Source: an uncultured Eubacteriales bacterium (GTDB lineage Bacteria > Bacillota > Clostridia > Oscillospirales > Acutalibacteraceae). From it: a DNA stretch of 11,231 bases. Numbering within the stretch: position 1 is the stretch's first letter; the number at the start of each line of letters is the position of its first letter. Below, one piece after another: positions 1 through 5,903 of this stretch. Position numbers and translations under genes: made by a program. A model generated the notes under the pieces. The model did not search any database, was not told the origin of the DNA, and was given only the letters and a program-made list of their open reading frames with translations. The stretch lies in the NCBI GenBank assembly GCA_948762645.1, contig CAQBRY010000055.1:1-11231 (forward strand), in the 5' to 3' direction.

Positions 1-103
1 ATATTGTCGTTTCTGTTTCTTCTGAATCTTTATTGTTATTTTCTACGTAAAAACGCTTGATATTATCTATATTGATAATTTCATCACCCATATTTAAAAA
101 CAT
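1..103 (-). CDS. Small phage hypothetical protein, partial (C-terminus beyond window)
   Basis: This reading frame starts at ATG 103..101 and stays open to the window edge, giving 34 residues that begin MFLNMGDEIINIDNIKRF. A ribosome binding site (AGAAAGGA) lies upstream, inside the gap that follows the SSB stop codon, so the gene is the next member of the minus-strand early operon, 16 nt after ssb. An in-frame second ATG at 91..89 could also serve as start. The visible part is short and hydrophilic, with an alternating beta-like N-terminus. I do not recognise a family, and nothing can be said about function beyond its position beside recombination genes. Confidence 0.6.
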   Translation of the reverse strand, partial: MFLNMGDEIINIDNIKRFYVENNNKDSEETETTI

Positions 104-119
104 TGTCAATCAGTCCTTT

Positions 120-521
120 CTAAAATGGTAAATCTTGATCATTAAATAAATCATCCAGATTATCTTCTTGAGATTTACTTTTATCCTGACCTTCTTCACT
201 TTTTTTAAATGCACAAAAATTTACATTATTAACAAATACATAAACTGCTTTTCTTTTGTTGCCCTGCTTGTCCTCATACTGTCTTGTTTCTAATCTTCCT
301 TGAGCAATTATCGGGTCTCCTTTTTTAAAATATGTACTGATAAATTCTGCTGTATTTTCCCATGCTATGCAGTCTATAAAGTCTGATACCTTTTCTTCAT
401 CTTTCTTCGCTCGGTTTCTTTCTACTGCCAAACAAAAATTTATTACTTTCTTTCCACTTTCTAATTTTTTAAGTTCAAGATCTTTCGTAAATCTCCCCAT
501 TAAAACGACTATATTTAGCAT
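120..521 (-). CDS. ssb: Single-stranded DNA-binding protein (phage SSB)
   Basis: A 133-residue protein of normal SSB size. Residues 1-105 form the OB fold: the N-terminus MLNIVVLMGRFTKDLEL and the segment DFIDCIAWENTAEFISTYFKKGD are typical of bacterial and phage SSBs. The C-terminus ends in the acidic tip DDLFNDQDLPF, the peptide by which SSBs recruit replication and recombination partners. It is expected to coat single-stranded DNA during phage replication and to work with the annealing protein encoded two genes upstream in the same operon. A good ribosome binding site (GAAGGA) precedes ATG 521. Its setting among phage early genes makes this an element-encoded copy, not the chromosomal ssb beside rpsF/rpsR. 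The family assignment is very secure. Confidence 0.96.
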   Translation of the reverse strand: MLNIVVLMGRFTKDLELKKLESGKKVINFCLAVERNRAKKDEEKVSDFIDCIAWENTAEFISTYFKKGDPIIAQGRLETRQYEDKQGNKRKAVYVFVNNVNFCAFKKSEEGQDKSKSQEDNLDDLFNDQDLPF

Positions 522-536
522 TAAAATTCCTTCTTT

Positions 537-824
537 CTATACTTTATCTGAGGCACAAAATATTTTTTGAACTTCGTTTAATAGAAGGGCTATTTCTTCT
601 ACTCTTTTTGGTTCAAATTCCTTTGCAAGACTTATTAAATCATCTATTTTTATTTGTGCTTGATTTTTAAGACTTGCGGATTTTACCCCAAACATTTTAT
701 CTTCCTCATCATAGTAAAATTCCACATCTCCATTAACGTCTAACCCCATATCTTTCCTAATATGTATCGGTATGGTTATTCTTCCTAAATCATCAATTTT
801 TTTAACCAGTTTTACTTTTTCCAT
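537..824 (-). CDS. AbrB/SpoVT-type DNA-binding protein
   Basis: A 95-residue protein. Residues 1-50 match the swapped-hairpin AbrB/SpoVT fold: a start of the type VKLVKKIDDLGRITIPIHIR, then a G-L-D-hydrophobic-x-G-D stretch and a short acidic strand. Family members are homodimeric or tetrameric DNA binders acting as transition-state or antitoxin-like regulators. Residues 55-95 form a helical tail ending in a cysteine-containing segment. The gene lies between the annealing protein (its ATG begins 1 nt after that stop codon) and ssb. No toxin-like partner is adjacent, so a role as an element regulator is more likely than MazE-type antitoxin activity. The ribosome binding site is weak, which fits translational coupling to the upstream gene. 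Confidence 0.85.
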   Translation of the reverse strand: MEKVKLVKKIDDLGRITIPIHIRKDMGLDVNGDVEFYYDEEDKMFGVKSASLKNQAQIKIDDLISLAKEFEPKRVEEIALLLNEVQKIFCASDKV

Positions 825-825
825 T

Positions 826-1611
826 TTAATTTTCTTTGTCCTTTTTCTTAAAATTTTTGAGTTTGTCTATGGTCTCATTTATCTGATTTTCTGAGAGTTC
901 GTTAAGATTTCTTACCTTATATTTATCAAGAATACTCTTTCTTAATCGCTCAGACTGTAAGCCATACTTTTCTATCTCTGTATCAAGTTGACTTACTATT
1001 TCTTGAATTTCTTCGGGGACATCTTCTCCGGCGTAAACATAAAGTCCTAATCCGTGCCTTGCTATCGCCTTTGTAAGTCCTCTTTGTATTGCTGTGTTCA
1101 CGTCAAAACTTGTTAATTTGGCAAGTGGTATAGACACATTTCTATAATCTGTAACAGGGTAGTATTCAATATGTTCAAGACCTTCAATTGTTACTCCGAC
1201 CTTTACCCAGCACGTCCTTCCGTCGGTAAAATAATTTATTCCCGACGTAGTTTCATAGACTTTTGATGCCATATTTGGATAATGCTTTTTTGCTTCGCCC
1301 CAAGCGTACGCCCATGATAAATACTTCATTTTGTTTTTTAGTTCTACTTTGTCATTTACATTTACTTTTGATAAATTTTCAAATACGCTTTTACTTTTTT
1401 CTTGACAATTCTCATCTTTGTTTGATACAATCATCTCACCGACACCTAGGAAGTCGGTATAACAATTGTTATCTGTCTCCGGCTTCTGGGCTGGAGAATT
1501 ATCTTTTTCAGATAACTTGTTTTTTATTGATACTTCTCCTTTAGAGGTATTTTCACTTTGTACTTCGCTTTCTTTATTGTTTGTATTTCTTAAATTTTCT
1601 TTTTTCTTCAT
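826..1611 (-). CDS. DUF1071-family single-strand annealing protein (Sak/Rad52-like)
   Basis: A 261-residue protein. Residues about 77-205 match the DUF1071 family of phage annealing proteins: FENLSKVNVNDKVELKN, then YLSWAYAWGEAKKHYP, a TDYRN strand, the helix with DVNTAIQRGLTKAIARHGLG, and the family-typical LYVYAGEDVPEE. Such proteins anneal complementary single strands during phage recombination and replication and usually work with an SSB, which is encoded two genes downstream. The first 75 or so residues are a hydrophilic, probably disordered extension rich in K, E, N and S that ordinary members lack. The start at 1611 is supported by AGAAAGGA at good spacing. The C-terminal part is charged and helical. 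Family call is confident; the exact Rad52-type subgroup is less certain. Confidence 0.85.
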   Translation of the reverse strand: MKKKENLRNTNNKESEVQSENTSKGEVSIKNKLSEKDNSPAQKPETDNNCYTDFLGVGEMIVSNKDENCQEKSKSVFENLSKVNVNDKVELKNKMKYLSWAYAWGEAKKHYPNMASKVYETTSGINYFTDGRTCWVKVGVTIEGLEHIEYYPVTDYRNVSIPLAKLTSFDVNTAIQRGLTKAIARHGLGLYVYAGEDVPEEIQEIVSQLDTEIEKYGLQSERLRKSILDKYKVRNLNELSENQINETIDKLKNFKKKDKEN

Positions 1612-1626
1612 TTTTTAAATTCCTTT

Positions 1627-1854
1627 CTAATTTATTTCATTTTTAAAAAATACTTTGGATATGTTTTTATTTGGATCAACTTTTATTTGTATTTCACCTT
1701 CGCAGGTGTTATAATTAAAAAGTTGATTTTTTCTTTTGTTTTCAGATGGGCTCCAACAGCCACTCTGGAAACATTTTTTTATTATCTTTATAAGCTCTCT
1801 TACGAACTTTACATTATCAACCATTGCTTCCATTACCTGCATACTTAATATCAT
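1627..1854 (-). CDS. Hypothetical phage early protein, 75 aa
   Basis: I do not recognise this protein. It has an N-terminal helical half with a basic stretch (VRELIKIIKKCF) and a more polar second half, with two cysteines near residues 28-33 and one near 51. There is no membrane segment or signal peptide. A good ribosome binding site (GGAG) precedes ATG 1854. The gene sits 15 nt after the Gp157-like gene and 15 nt before the annealing-protein gene, in the same direction, so it is almost certainly part of the early operon. An accessory role in replication or recombination would be a guess from position alone. Confidence 0.65.
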   Translation of the reverse strand: MILSMQVMEAMVDNVKFVRELIKIIKKCFQSGCWSPSENKRKNQLFNYNTCEGEIQIKVDPNKNISKVFFKNEIN

Positions 1855-1869
1855 TGTTTAATCTCCTTA

Positions 1870-2181
1870 TTAAATCTCCTTATTAATATTTAAATTGAGT
1901 TTTCCCTCTATAATTTCAACCTTGGCTATTCCTTTTATCTCCTCTTTTCCGATAATTCGCATTGAATTTGCTGTATAATGTTTTGTTTTTTCAATGTTTT
2001 CTTCTAAGTCGGAAAGTTTTTTTAATAATTTTTCTCTCTTGTTTTCCATTCTCTTAATTACAAAAACTAGTCTCTTAACTTTCTCATCAAATTTTTCTTC
2101 TATTTCCGTTAAGGTCTCGAAATTATTTTCTTTGTTTAGATTACTTAAAAATTCATCTCTGATTTCTTTAAGTGTCTGCAT
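1870..2181 (-). CDS. Siphovirus Gp157-like coiled-coil protein
   Basis: A 103-residue, strongly charged helical protein. Residues about 20-75 carry heptad-like patterning (EEKFDEKVKRLVFVIKRMEN, then a K/L/E-rich helix). The C-terminal 30 residues are beta-like: IKGIAKVEIIEGKLNLNI. This order, a long coiled coil followed by a short beta segment, is the layout of Gp157-family proteins, which are common in phage early regions next to annealing proteins and SSBs. The protein is shorter than typical members at the N-terminus, so the family call is tentative. Its ATG overlaps the end of the upstream gene by 14 nt, which indicates translational coupling. The biochemical role of the family is not settled. 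Confidence 0.6.
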   Translation of the reverse strand: MQTLKEIRDEFLSNLNKENNFETLTEIEEKFDEKVKRLVFVIKRMENKREKLLKKLSDLEENIEKTKHYTANSMRIIGKEEIKGIAKVEIIEGKLNLNINKEI

Positions 2182-2401
2182 TTATCTTACCTTGCCGATA
2201 ATCACTAAAATTGAACACTTTACACTTGCTGTTTTCTTCTGACTCTATGTAATAAGGAACTTCTGCTTCTAAAATATCTTCACCTTTAAAATATTTGTCC
2301 CAGTAATCCTCTTGAAGTTCTTCATCTTCCGATTTTTCGTATAGTAAGTTTGAAATTGGATAATCAAATATAGTGTCTAAAATCTTTTTTATCATTCTCA
2401 T
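2168..2401 (-). CDS. Hypothetical acidic phage early protein, 77 aa
   Basis: I do not recognise this protein. It begins with a short basic amphipathic segment (MRMIKKILDTIF) and continues as an acidic, aromatic-rich chain (ELQEDYWDKYFKGEDILEAE), with no cysteine pairs and no membrane segment. ATG 2401 is preceded by GGAGCGAG at suitable spacing; a second ATG two codons later is an alternative. It lies 10 nt after the upstream zinc-ribbon gene and overlaps the Gp157-like gene by 14 nt, so it belongs to the same polycistronic message. Strong acidity is seen in some DNA-mimic and anti-defence proteins, but nothing specific supports that here. Confidence 0.6.
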   Translation of the reverse strand: MRMIKKILDTIFDYPISNLLYEKSEDEELQEDYWDKYFKGEDILEAEVPYYIESEENSKCKVFNFSDYRQGKINADT

Positions 2402-2411
2402 ATTCTCGCTC

Positions 2412-2678
2412 CTAACATACTTTCTTATTTTTTGAATATATTTTTTTCATGTCATCTAAAATCTCTTTTTCGATCGTTGCATGGCATTTTTCGCAATAAA
2501 TCCATTTTCCGTACTTATATATGGTTTTTTCTCCTGCCATGTTTTTTAAGCATATATCGCATCTAAATTTTCTTTTTAAAATTAAATCTTGATTTTTTGT
2601 TTCTTCACTGGTAACATTAGTTTTTGTTGCGAGTTCTAAGTTTTTACTTAGAACTCTTTTGCTTTTATATAACGTCAT
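2412..2678 (-). CDS. Small zinc-ribbon protein, 88 aa
   Basis: Cysteines C40, C43, C62 and C65 (numbered from the ATG) form two CxxC pairs in the context CDICLKNM and YCEKCH, a treble-clef or zinc-ribbon knuckle arrangement. The N-terminal 35 residues are polar and probably flexible; the C-terminus is lysine-rich and helical. I chose ATG 2678. A TTG codon directly in front (2681..2679) could add one residue, and both lie downstream of GAGAGGA. The start overlaps the end of the preceding zinc-ribbon gene by 14 nt, so translation is probably coupled. It may be a nucleic-acid-binding or protein-docking accessory factor, but function cannot be assigned. Confidence 0.7.
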   Translation of the reverse strand: MTLYKSKRVLSKNLELATKTNVTSEETKNQDLILKRKFRCDICLKNMAGEKTIYKYGKWIYCEKCHATIEKEILDDMKKIYSKNKKVC

Positions 2679-2868
2679 CAAAATATTCCTCTCTTTCCGC
2701 TTCCGTATGAAAGCTGTCTATACAATCTTCGCAGTACCACTCACCGCGTATTTCCCATATATCCTCTCCTGAATATATTTCTTTTCCGCATTCTGTGCAG
2801 TAGCCTATTGCTTCACACGTTGGCGGTTCTATCCATTCTCTTGGTTCTGGCAATTCATATCCTGTCAT
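2665..2868 (-). CDS. Small zinc-ribbon protein, first gene of early operon, 67 aa
   Basis: A 67-residue acidic protein with four cysteines, C24, C27, C46 and C49, in the pattern YCTECGKEIYSGEDIWEI then WYCEDC, which is a compact zinc ribbon. AAGGAG stands at ideal distance before ATG 2868. It is the first gene of the minus-strand early operon, facing away from the serine recombinase across a 192-nt intergenic region. Small proteins of this shape are frequent and mostly uncharacterised in Firmicute phage early regions. It resembles the next gene in arrangement of cysteines, so the two may be diverged paralogues, although sequence identity outside the knuckles is low. Confidence 0.75.
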   Translation of the reverse strand: MTGYELPEPREWIEPPTCEAIGYCTECGKEIYSGEDIWEIRGEWYCEDCIDSFHTEAEREEYFDDVI

Positions 2869-2946
2869 TGTTTTTCTCCTTTATTTTTAATTTATTTTTT
2901 ATATTTATTTCTTTTGAATTTTAATTATTTTTTATATTCTTCTGAA

Positions 2947-3026
2947 CTTTTCAAAAGATGTCGAATTTTGTCATTTTCCTGCTATATACTAAACTCATAA
3001 TTCCTCTTATTTGTCGACATTCAGAG
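2947..3026. promoter_or_regulatory. Divergent control region between early operon and serine recombinase
   Basis: This intergenic stretch must hold the start signals for both the minus-strand early operon and the plus-strand recombinase. An extended -10 box, TG-C-TATATA (2980-2988, plus strand), is the best promoter candidate for the recombinase; its -35 is poor. An 11-nt dyad CTTTTCAAAAG lies at 2947-2957. TGTCGAATTTTGT (2959-2971) and the palindrome TGTCGACA (3012-3019) bracket the -10, so a regulator or the recombinase itself could bind over the promoter. I found no convincing -35/-10 pair for the minus-strand operon. No repressor gene is present between the two transcription units. Confidence 0.4.
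2959..3026 (+). repeat. Direct repeat block upstream of serine recombinase (candidate recombinase-binding or att site)
   Basis: This block contains TGTCGAATTTTGT (2959-2971), ATTTTCCTG (2973-2981) and TTGTCGACATTCAGAGA (3011-3027). The same three words, in the same order, recur after the gene at 4668-4708 with one substitution or gap each. The spacing differs: the last word is about 40 nt farther from the second here. TGTCGACA is a perfect 8-nt palindrome. The repeats may be binding sites for the recombinase encoded between them or half-sites of its attachment sequence. Confidence 0.45.
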
Positions 3027-3060
3027 AAATTAAATATTTAAAATATAGGGGAAAGCTCAA

Positions 3061-4659
3061 ATGCTTATAAATATCTATTCTCGTAAATCTCGTTATACCG
3101 AAGAAGGAAATTCTGTAGAAAATCAAATTGAAATGTGTAAAGAGTACATTTTAAAAAATATTAAAGGTGCTGAGCTTGAAGATATAGTTGTTTATGAAGA
3201 TGAAGGTTTTTCTGGAAGCAATACCAACAGACCTCAGTTTAAAAAAATGATAGGTAATTCTAAAAAACAAAAACCTGATTATATCGTCTGCTATAAACTT
3301 GATAGAATTAGTCGTAGTGTCATTGATTTTTCCAACTTCATTGAAGATATGAGTTCAAGAAATATCTCTTTTATTTGTATTAGAGAACAATTTGATACTT
3401 CAAATCCAATGGGTAGAGCCATGATGTATATTGCTTCTGTTTTCGCTCAGCTTGAACGTGAAACTATCGCTGAAAGAATTAGAGATAATATGCTCATGCT
3501 TTCTCACACTGGCATATGGCTTGGTGGAATTTGTCCTACTGGATTTACTTCTGAAAGAAAAACTGATGTAGTTATTGATGGAAAAATCAAGCAGTACAGT
3601 TACTTAAAAGAAAATGAAGATATTAAAACTGTAAGATTAGTTTTTGATTTGTTTCTTAAATTTGGTTCTGTATCAGCTGTTTCCAAATACTTAAATAAAA
3701 ATGAAATAAGCACTGTTAATAACAATTTTTTTTATAATAAATCTGTAAGAGATATTTTGCGTAATCCTGTTTACTGCACCGCTGACAAAGACTCTTTCGA
3801 TTATTTCAAACAAAAAGGCTCAGAGGTTTATTTTGAACCAAAGGACTTTAATAAAGGTCTAGGTACAACCGCTTTTAATCGTAATAATTTTAAATTGGGT
3901 CGTAGACGTAATCCTATATCAGAGTGGATAATCGCTCTTGGAAAACATAAAGGTATAATCAGCGGTAAAGATTGGGTTCAAGTTCAAAATATACTTAATA
4001 AAAATAAATCTTTTTCTCGAACTCGTAGAAGTCATGCTTTGTTGTCTGGAGTTATTTATTGTCAAACTTGTGGTTCTAAAATGCAAATTAGGTTGGTATC
4101 AAATAAAAATCTCTACTATTATGTTTGTGTGCGTAAAAAAGCATTGGGGAAAGACAGTTGCGACAGTAAAAACTTAAAAGGTGCTGAAACTGACGAGCAA
4201 GTCATAAATTACATCATGAACTTTGATGAGAATAAACTTAAAAAAGACTTGAACATCAGAAAGTACACTCGCAAAGTAAATAAATTTGACGATAAACTTG
4301 ATGAAATTAAATGTGAGATTGAGAAACTGGAAAATAAAAAACATAATTTATTCAAATACTTGGAAAAAGATGATGGCACTTCTTTTTTTAAAGACCTTAA
4401 AACAAGGATTAATACCATTAATACCCAAATTCAAAAATTGGAAGTCCAAAAACAAAATTATCAATCTCAATTTAACTGTGCTGAAAATGAAAAAACTGAT
4501 GTAGAACAGATTTTAAAAAATCTTCGCTTTTTTAAGACGAATTTTCATAATCTCGATTTTGATGCAAAAAAATCACTCCTTCGTTTAGTTGTTAATAAAC
4601 TAACGTGGAATGGTCAAAATTTAAAGATTTTGTTAAATGGCGAAAAAGATGCTTTATAA
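3061..4659 (+). CDS. Large serine recombinase / phage integrase
   Basis: A 532-residue recombinase of normal large-serine-integrase length. Residues 1-145 form the resolvase catalytic domain, with nucleophile Ser10 in IYSRKSRYTEEG and the arginine pair R82/R85 in YKLDRISRS. Residues about 157-275 are the recombinase DNA-binding domain, followed by a zinc ribbon with C334, C337, C356 and C367 and a long coiled coil at about 400-480, the part that controls synapsis and directionality. All key residues are present, so it should be active in site-specific integration and excision between attachment sites. A ribosome binding site (AGGGGAAAG) precedes ATG 3061. It is transcribed away from the early genes toward the truncated amidase, as integrases at the end of a prophage usually are. 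It uses CGT for Arg often, unlike the three recombinases at 5956-9382, suggesting separate ancestry. Confidence 0.93.
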   Translation: MLINIYSRKSRYTEEGNSVENQIEMCKEYILKNIKGAELEDIVVYEDEGFSGSNTNRPQFKKMIGNSKKQKPDYIVCYKLDRISRSVIDFSNFIEDMSSRNISFICIREQFDTSNPMGRAMMYIASVFAQLERETIAERIRDNMLMLSHTGIWLGGICPTGFTSERKTDVVIDGKIKQYSYLKENEDIKTVRLVFDLFLKFGSVSAVSKYLNKNEISTVNNNFFYNKSVRDILRNPVYCTADKDSFDYFKQKGSEVYFEPKDFNKGLGTTAFNRNNFKLGRRRNPISEWIIALGKHKGIISGKDWVQVQNILNKNKSFSRTRRSHALLSGVIYCQTCGSKMQIRLVSNKNLYYYVCVRKKALGKDSCDSKNLKGAETDEQVINYIMNFDENKLKKDLNIRKYTRKVNKFDDKLDEIKCEIEKLENKKHNLFKYLEKDDGTSFFKDLKTRINTINTQIQKLEVQKQNYQSQFNCAENEKTDVEQILKNLRFFKTNFHNLDFDAKKSLLRLVVNKLTWNGQNLKILLNGEKDAL

Positions 4660-4667
4660 TCTCTTTT

Positions 4668-4708
4668 TGTCGGATTTTGTTTTTGCATTTTCTTGTCGAC
4701 ATTAGAGA
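4668..4708 (+). repeat. Direct repeat block downstream of serine recombinase (candidate att side)
   Basis: This is the second copy of the repeat block: TGTCGGATTTTGT (4668-4680), ATTTTCTTG (4687-4695) and TTGTCGACATTAGAGA (4693-4708), with TGTCGACA at 4694-4701. It starts 8 nt after the recombinase stop codon and ends about 45 nt before amidase-coding sequence becomes recognisable. The inverted pair TGTCG...CGACA spans 34 nt here, close to the size of serine-integrase att sites, but it spans 61 nt in the upstream copy. Confidence 0.45.
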
Positions 4709-4755
4709 TTTGCTGTCTTTTTTTGTCTTAAAGTGTACTTAAAAAATCTATAGAA

Positions 4756-5167
4756 GGAACCTTAGTCATGGTTTATTCTATGGAAGATAAAAATAAACGA
4801 GCAGGTCAGGCACTTTTAGATACGGTGTCGCCTGTGTCTCCGGGGCCTGACTATAACTTTAAGAGCAAATCCATCGCTTGCTGAGCTTAACTCAACGAAG
4901 GCAGTCGCTGTGTATGTTGAGGTCGAGTTTCACGATACCGCAGATGGAGCAAAGTGGATTATAGAGAACACCAAAACCATCGGAGAAGCTATCTGCAAAG
5001 GGGTCTGCAATTACTTTGGAGTAACTTACAAATCAGACTCAGCCACACTTTCAGGGACACTTTATAGAGTGCAAGTTGGTGCATTTAAAGAGAAATCAAA
5101 TGCGGAGAGTTGTCTGCAAAAAGCAAAGAACGCAGGCTTTTCAGATGCTTTCATAGTGGAGGTGTAG
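4756..5167 (+). pseudogene. N-acetylmuramoyl-L-alanine amidase (endolysin), 5'-truncated and frameshifted
   Basis: The C-terminal half of a phage amidase with a SPOR-like tail. In one frame, from about 4756, the sequence reads GTLVMVYSMEDKNKRAGQAL and then SPVSPGPDYNFKS. It then hits a stop at 4888, while the homologous continuation NPSLAELNSTKAVAVYVEVE lies in the next frame from 4868. One extra base in the AGCAAAT run (about 4864-4870) explains the switch. The later part contains the family-typical VEVEFHD with a glutamate-histidine pair, and residues from about 5060 (LYRVQVGAFKEKSNAESCLQ) resemble a SPOR peptidoglycan-binding domain. The N-terminal half with the first zinc ligands is absent. 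A GTG at 4910 could start an 85-residue fragment, but it has no good ribosome binding site. The holin follows 2 nt after the stop codon, the usual lysis-cassette order. Confidence 0.8.
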
Positions 5168-5169
5168 GA

Positions 5170-5451
5170 ATGCCGGAAGATGTTTCAAAAATAGCAATAA
5201 CTGCGGTTTTGGTCGAGAGAATTATAACTTATATTAATGAATTTTTTATAAGTGGAGTACCTCCTTGGCAGATGATTTTGAGTTTAATTTTAGGAATAGT
5301 TATCTCTGTGGCATATAAATTTGATTTGCCGAAATATCTAAAAATGGAGTCGCAAATCCCCTACGTCGGGTGCATTTTAACAGGAATACTCATCTCACGA
5401 GGCTCCAACTACGTTTATGACACGCTTAAAGCCTTAAATTTAATCCATTAA
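5170..5451 (+). CDS. Phage holin-like membrane protein
   Basis: A 93-residue protein from ATG 5170, which has GGAGGTG at good distance. A longer frame from 5110 overlaps the amidase and lacks such a site, so I reject it. Three hydrophobic stretches are visible: residues about 7-28 (moderate), 34-51 (WQMILSLILGIVISVAYKF) and 63-80 (IPYVGCILTGILISRG). The segment between the last two is charged. Size, membrane topology and position 2 nt after an amidase fit a holin, which would open the membrane for the lysin at the end of infection. With the amidase broken, the lysis cassette is probably non-functional. Which holin family it belongs to cannot be fixed by eye. Confidence 0.75.
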   Translation: MPEDVSKIAITAVLVERIITYINEFFISGVPPWQMILSLILGIVISVAYKFDLPKYLKMESQIPYVGCILTGILISRGSNYVYDTLKALNLIH

Positions 5452-5468
5452 TTTTAGGAGGGCCTTTT

Positions 5469-5750
5469 ATGACGGATGCTCAGAAGCAGGAGATCTTAAA
5501 TTTAAAAAATAAAGGAAACAGTTATCGAAAGATAGCTGTTTTGCTTTCATTACCGGAAAATACTGTCAAATCATTTCTAAGAAGAGAACAGCAACAGAAT
5601 AACAAAACCGGAATTTGCAGGAACTGTAATAAAAAGCTGGAGCTTATTCCAAAGCATCGAGCAAAGATATTTTGCTCTGATAATTGCAGGATAACCTACT
5701 GGAGAAAAAGTAAAAAGGAGGGGAATTTTTATGATACTAAGTGCGGATAG
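5469..5750 (+). CDS. Helix-turn-helix / zinc-finger protein of the recombinase module
   Basis: A 93-residue protein. Residues about 4-38 are a helix-turn-helix of the resolvase/sigma-like kind (QKQEILNLKNKGNSYRKIAV, then LPENTVKSFLRRE). Residues 50-73 hold four cysteines, C50, C53, C69 and C73, in CRNC and FCSDNCR contexts typical of a small zinc finger, followed by a basic stretch. It therefore binds DNA in all likelihood. AGGAGGG precedes the ATG. It is the first gene of the recombinase module, begins 17 nt after the holin stop, and overlaps the next gene by 20 nt. Tight linkage to three recombinases makes it a candidate regulator or recombination directionality factor; that role is inference from context. 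Confidence 0.75.
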   Translation: MTDAQKQEILNLKNKGNSYRKIAVLLSLPENTVKSFLRREQQQNNKTGICRNCNKKLELIPKHRAKIFCSDNCRITYWRKSKKEGNFYDTKCG

Positions 5751-5886
5751 ATTCGAGCGAGAAAAAAATTATGCTGTAACAATGCATATTGCTGAAAAAT
5801 TACTCTCTCAAAAGCTAATAACTAAAAAAGAATTTGAGAAATTTCATGAACTGGCAAGTAAAAAATATAATCCTATTTTCAGTTGA
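5731..5886 (+). CDS. SHOCT-like small protein, 51 aa
   Basis: A short gene starting at ATG 5731 and ending with TGA 5884-5886. It has a perfect AAAAAGGAGGGG ribosome binding site lying inside the upstream gene, which it overlaps by 20 nt in a different frame. The product begins MILSADRFEREKNYAVTMHI and carries LLSQKLITKKEFEKFHEL at residues 24-41. The latter matches the SHOCT pattern (hydrophobic, G/K-L-I-T, E-E-F), a small helical oligomerisation motif often found at the C-terminus of other proteins or as stand-alone small proteins next to phage-type serine recombinases. It has no membrane segment and no cysteines. It may help assemble or regulate the recombinases encoded directly downstream. 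Confidence 0.8.
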   Translation: MILSADRFEREKNYAVTMHIAEKLLSQKLITKKEFEKFHELASKKYNPIFS

Positions 5887-5903
5887 TATTCACCTACAAA
5901 TGG

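Larger units (their letters stand above)
1..4750. mobile_element. Putative prophage (right end) inserted in an amidase gene; right boundary approximate
   Basis: Early phage genes on the minus strand and an outward-facing serine integrase make up the right end of an integrated element that continues beyond position 1. Immediately to the right, the amidase reading frame becomes recognisable only from its middle, near 4735-4756, which places the junction at about 4710-4756. The other half of the amidase gene should lie at the left end of the element, outside this window. The extent and junction are inferred from gene content. Confidence 0.55.

Noticed and set aside
537..824. AbrB-like gene as the antitoxin of a MazEF-type pair
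   Set aside because: No toxin-sized partner follows or precedes it; neighbours are the annealing protein and ssb.
2968..2990. TTGTCA ... TATACT as a promoter for the recombinase
   Set aside because: The spacer is only 11 nt, too short for a housekeeping promoter; the extended -10 TGCTATATA is the better candidate.
4209..4418. 69-residue minus-strand frame inside the first large recombinase
   Set aside because: It is antisense to the coiled-coil coding region, with a Ser/Leu/Phe-rich translation typical of a shadow frame.
5110..5169. Longer start for the holin at 5110
   Set aside because: This would add 20 polar residues encoded within the amidase SPOR region and lacks a good ribosome binding site, while ATG 5170 has GGAGGTG at proper spacing.
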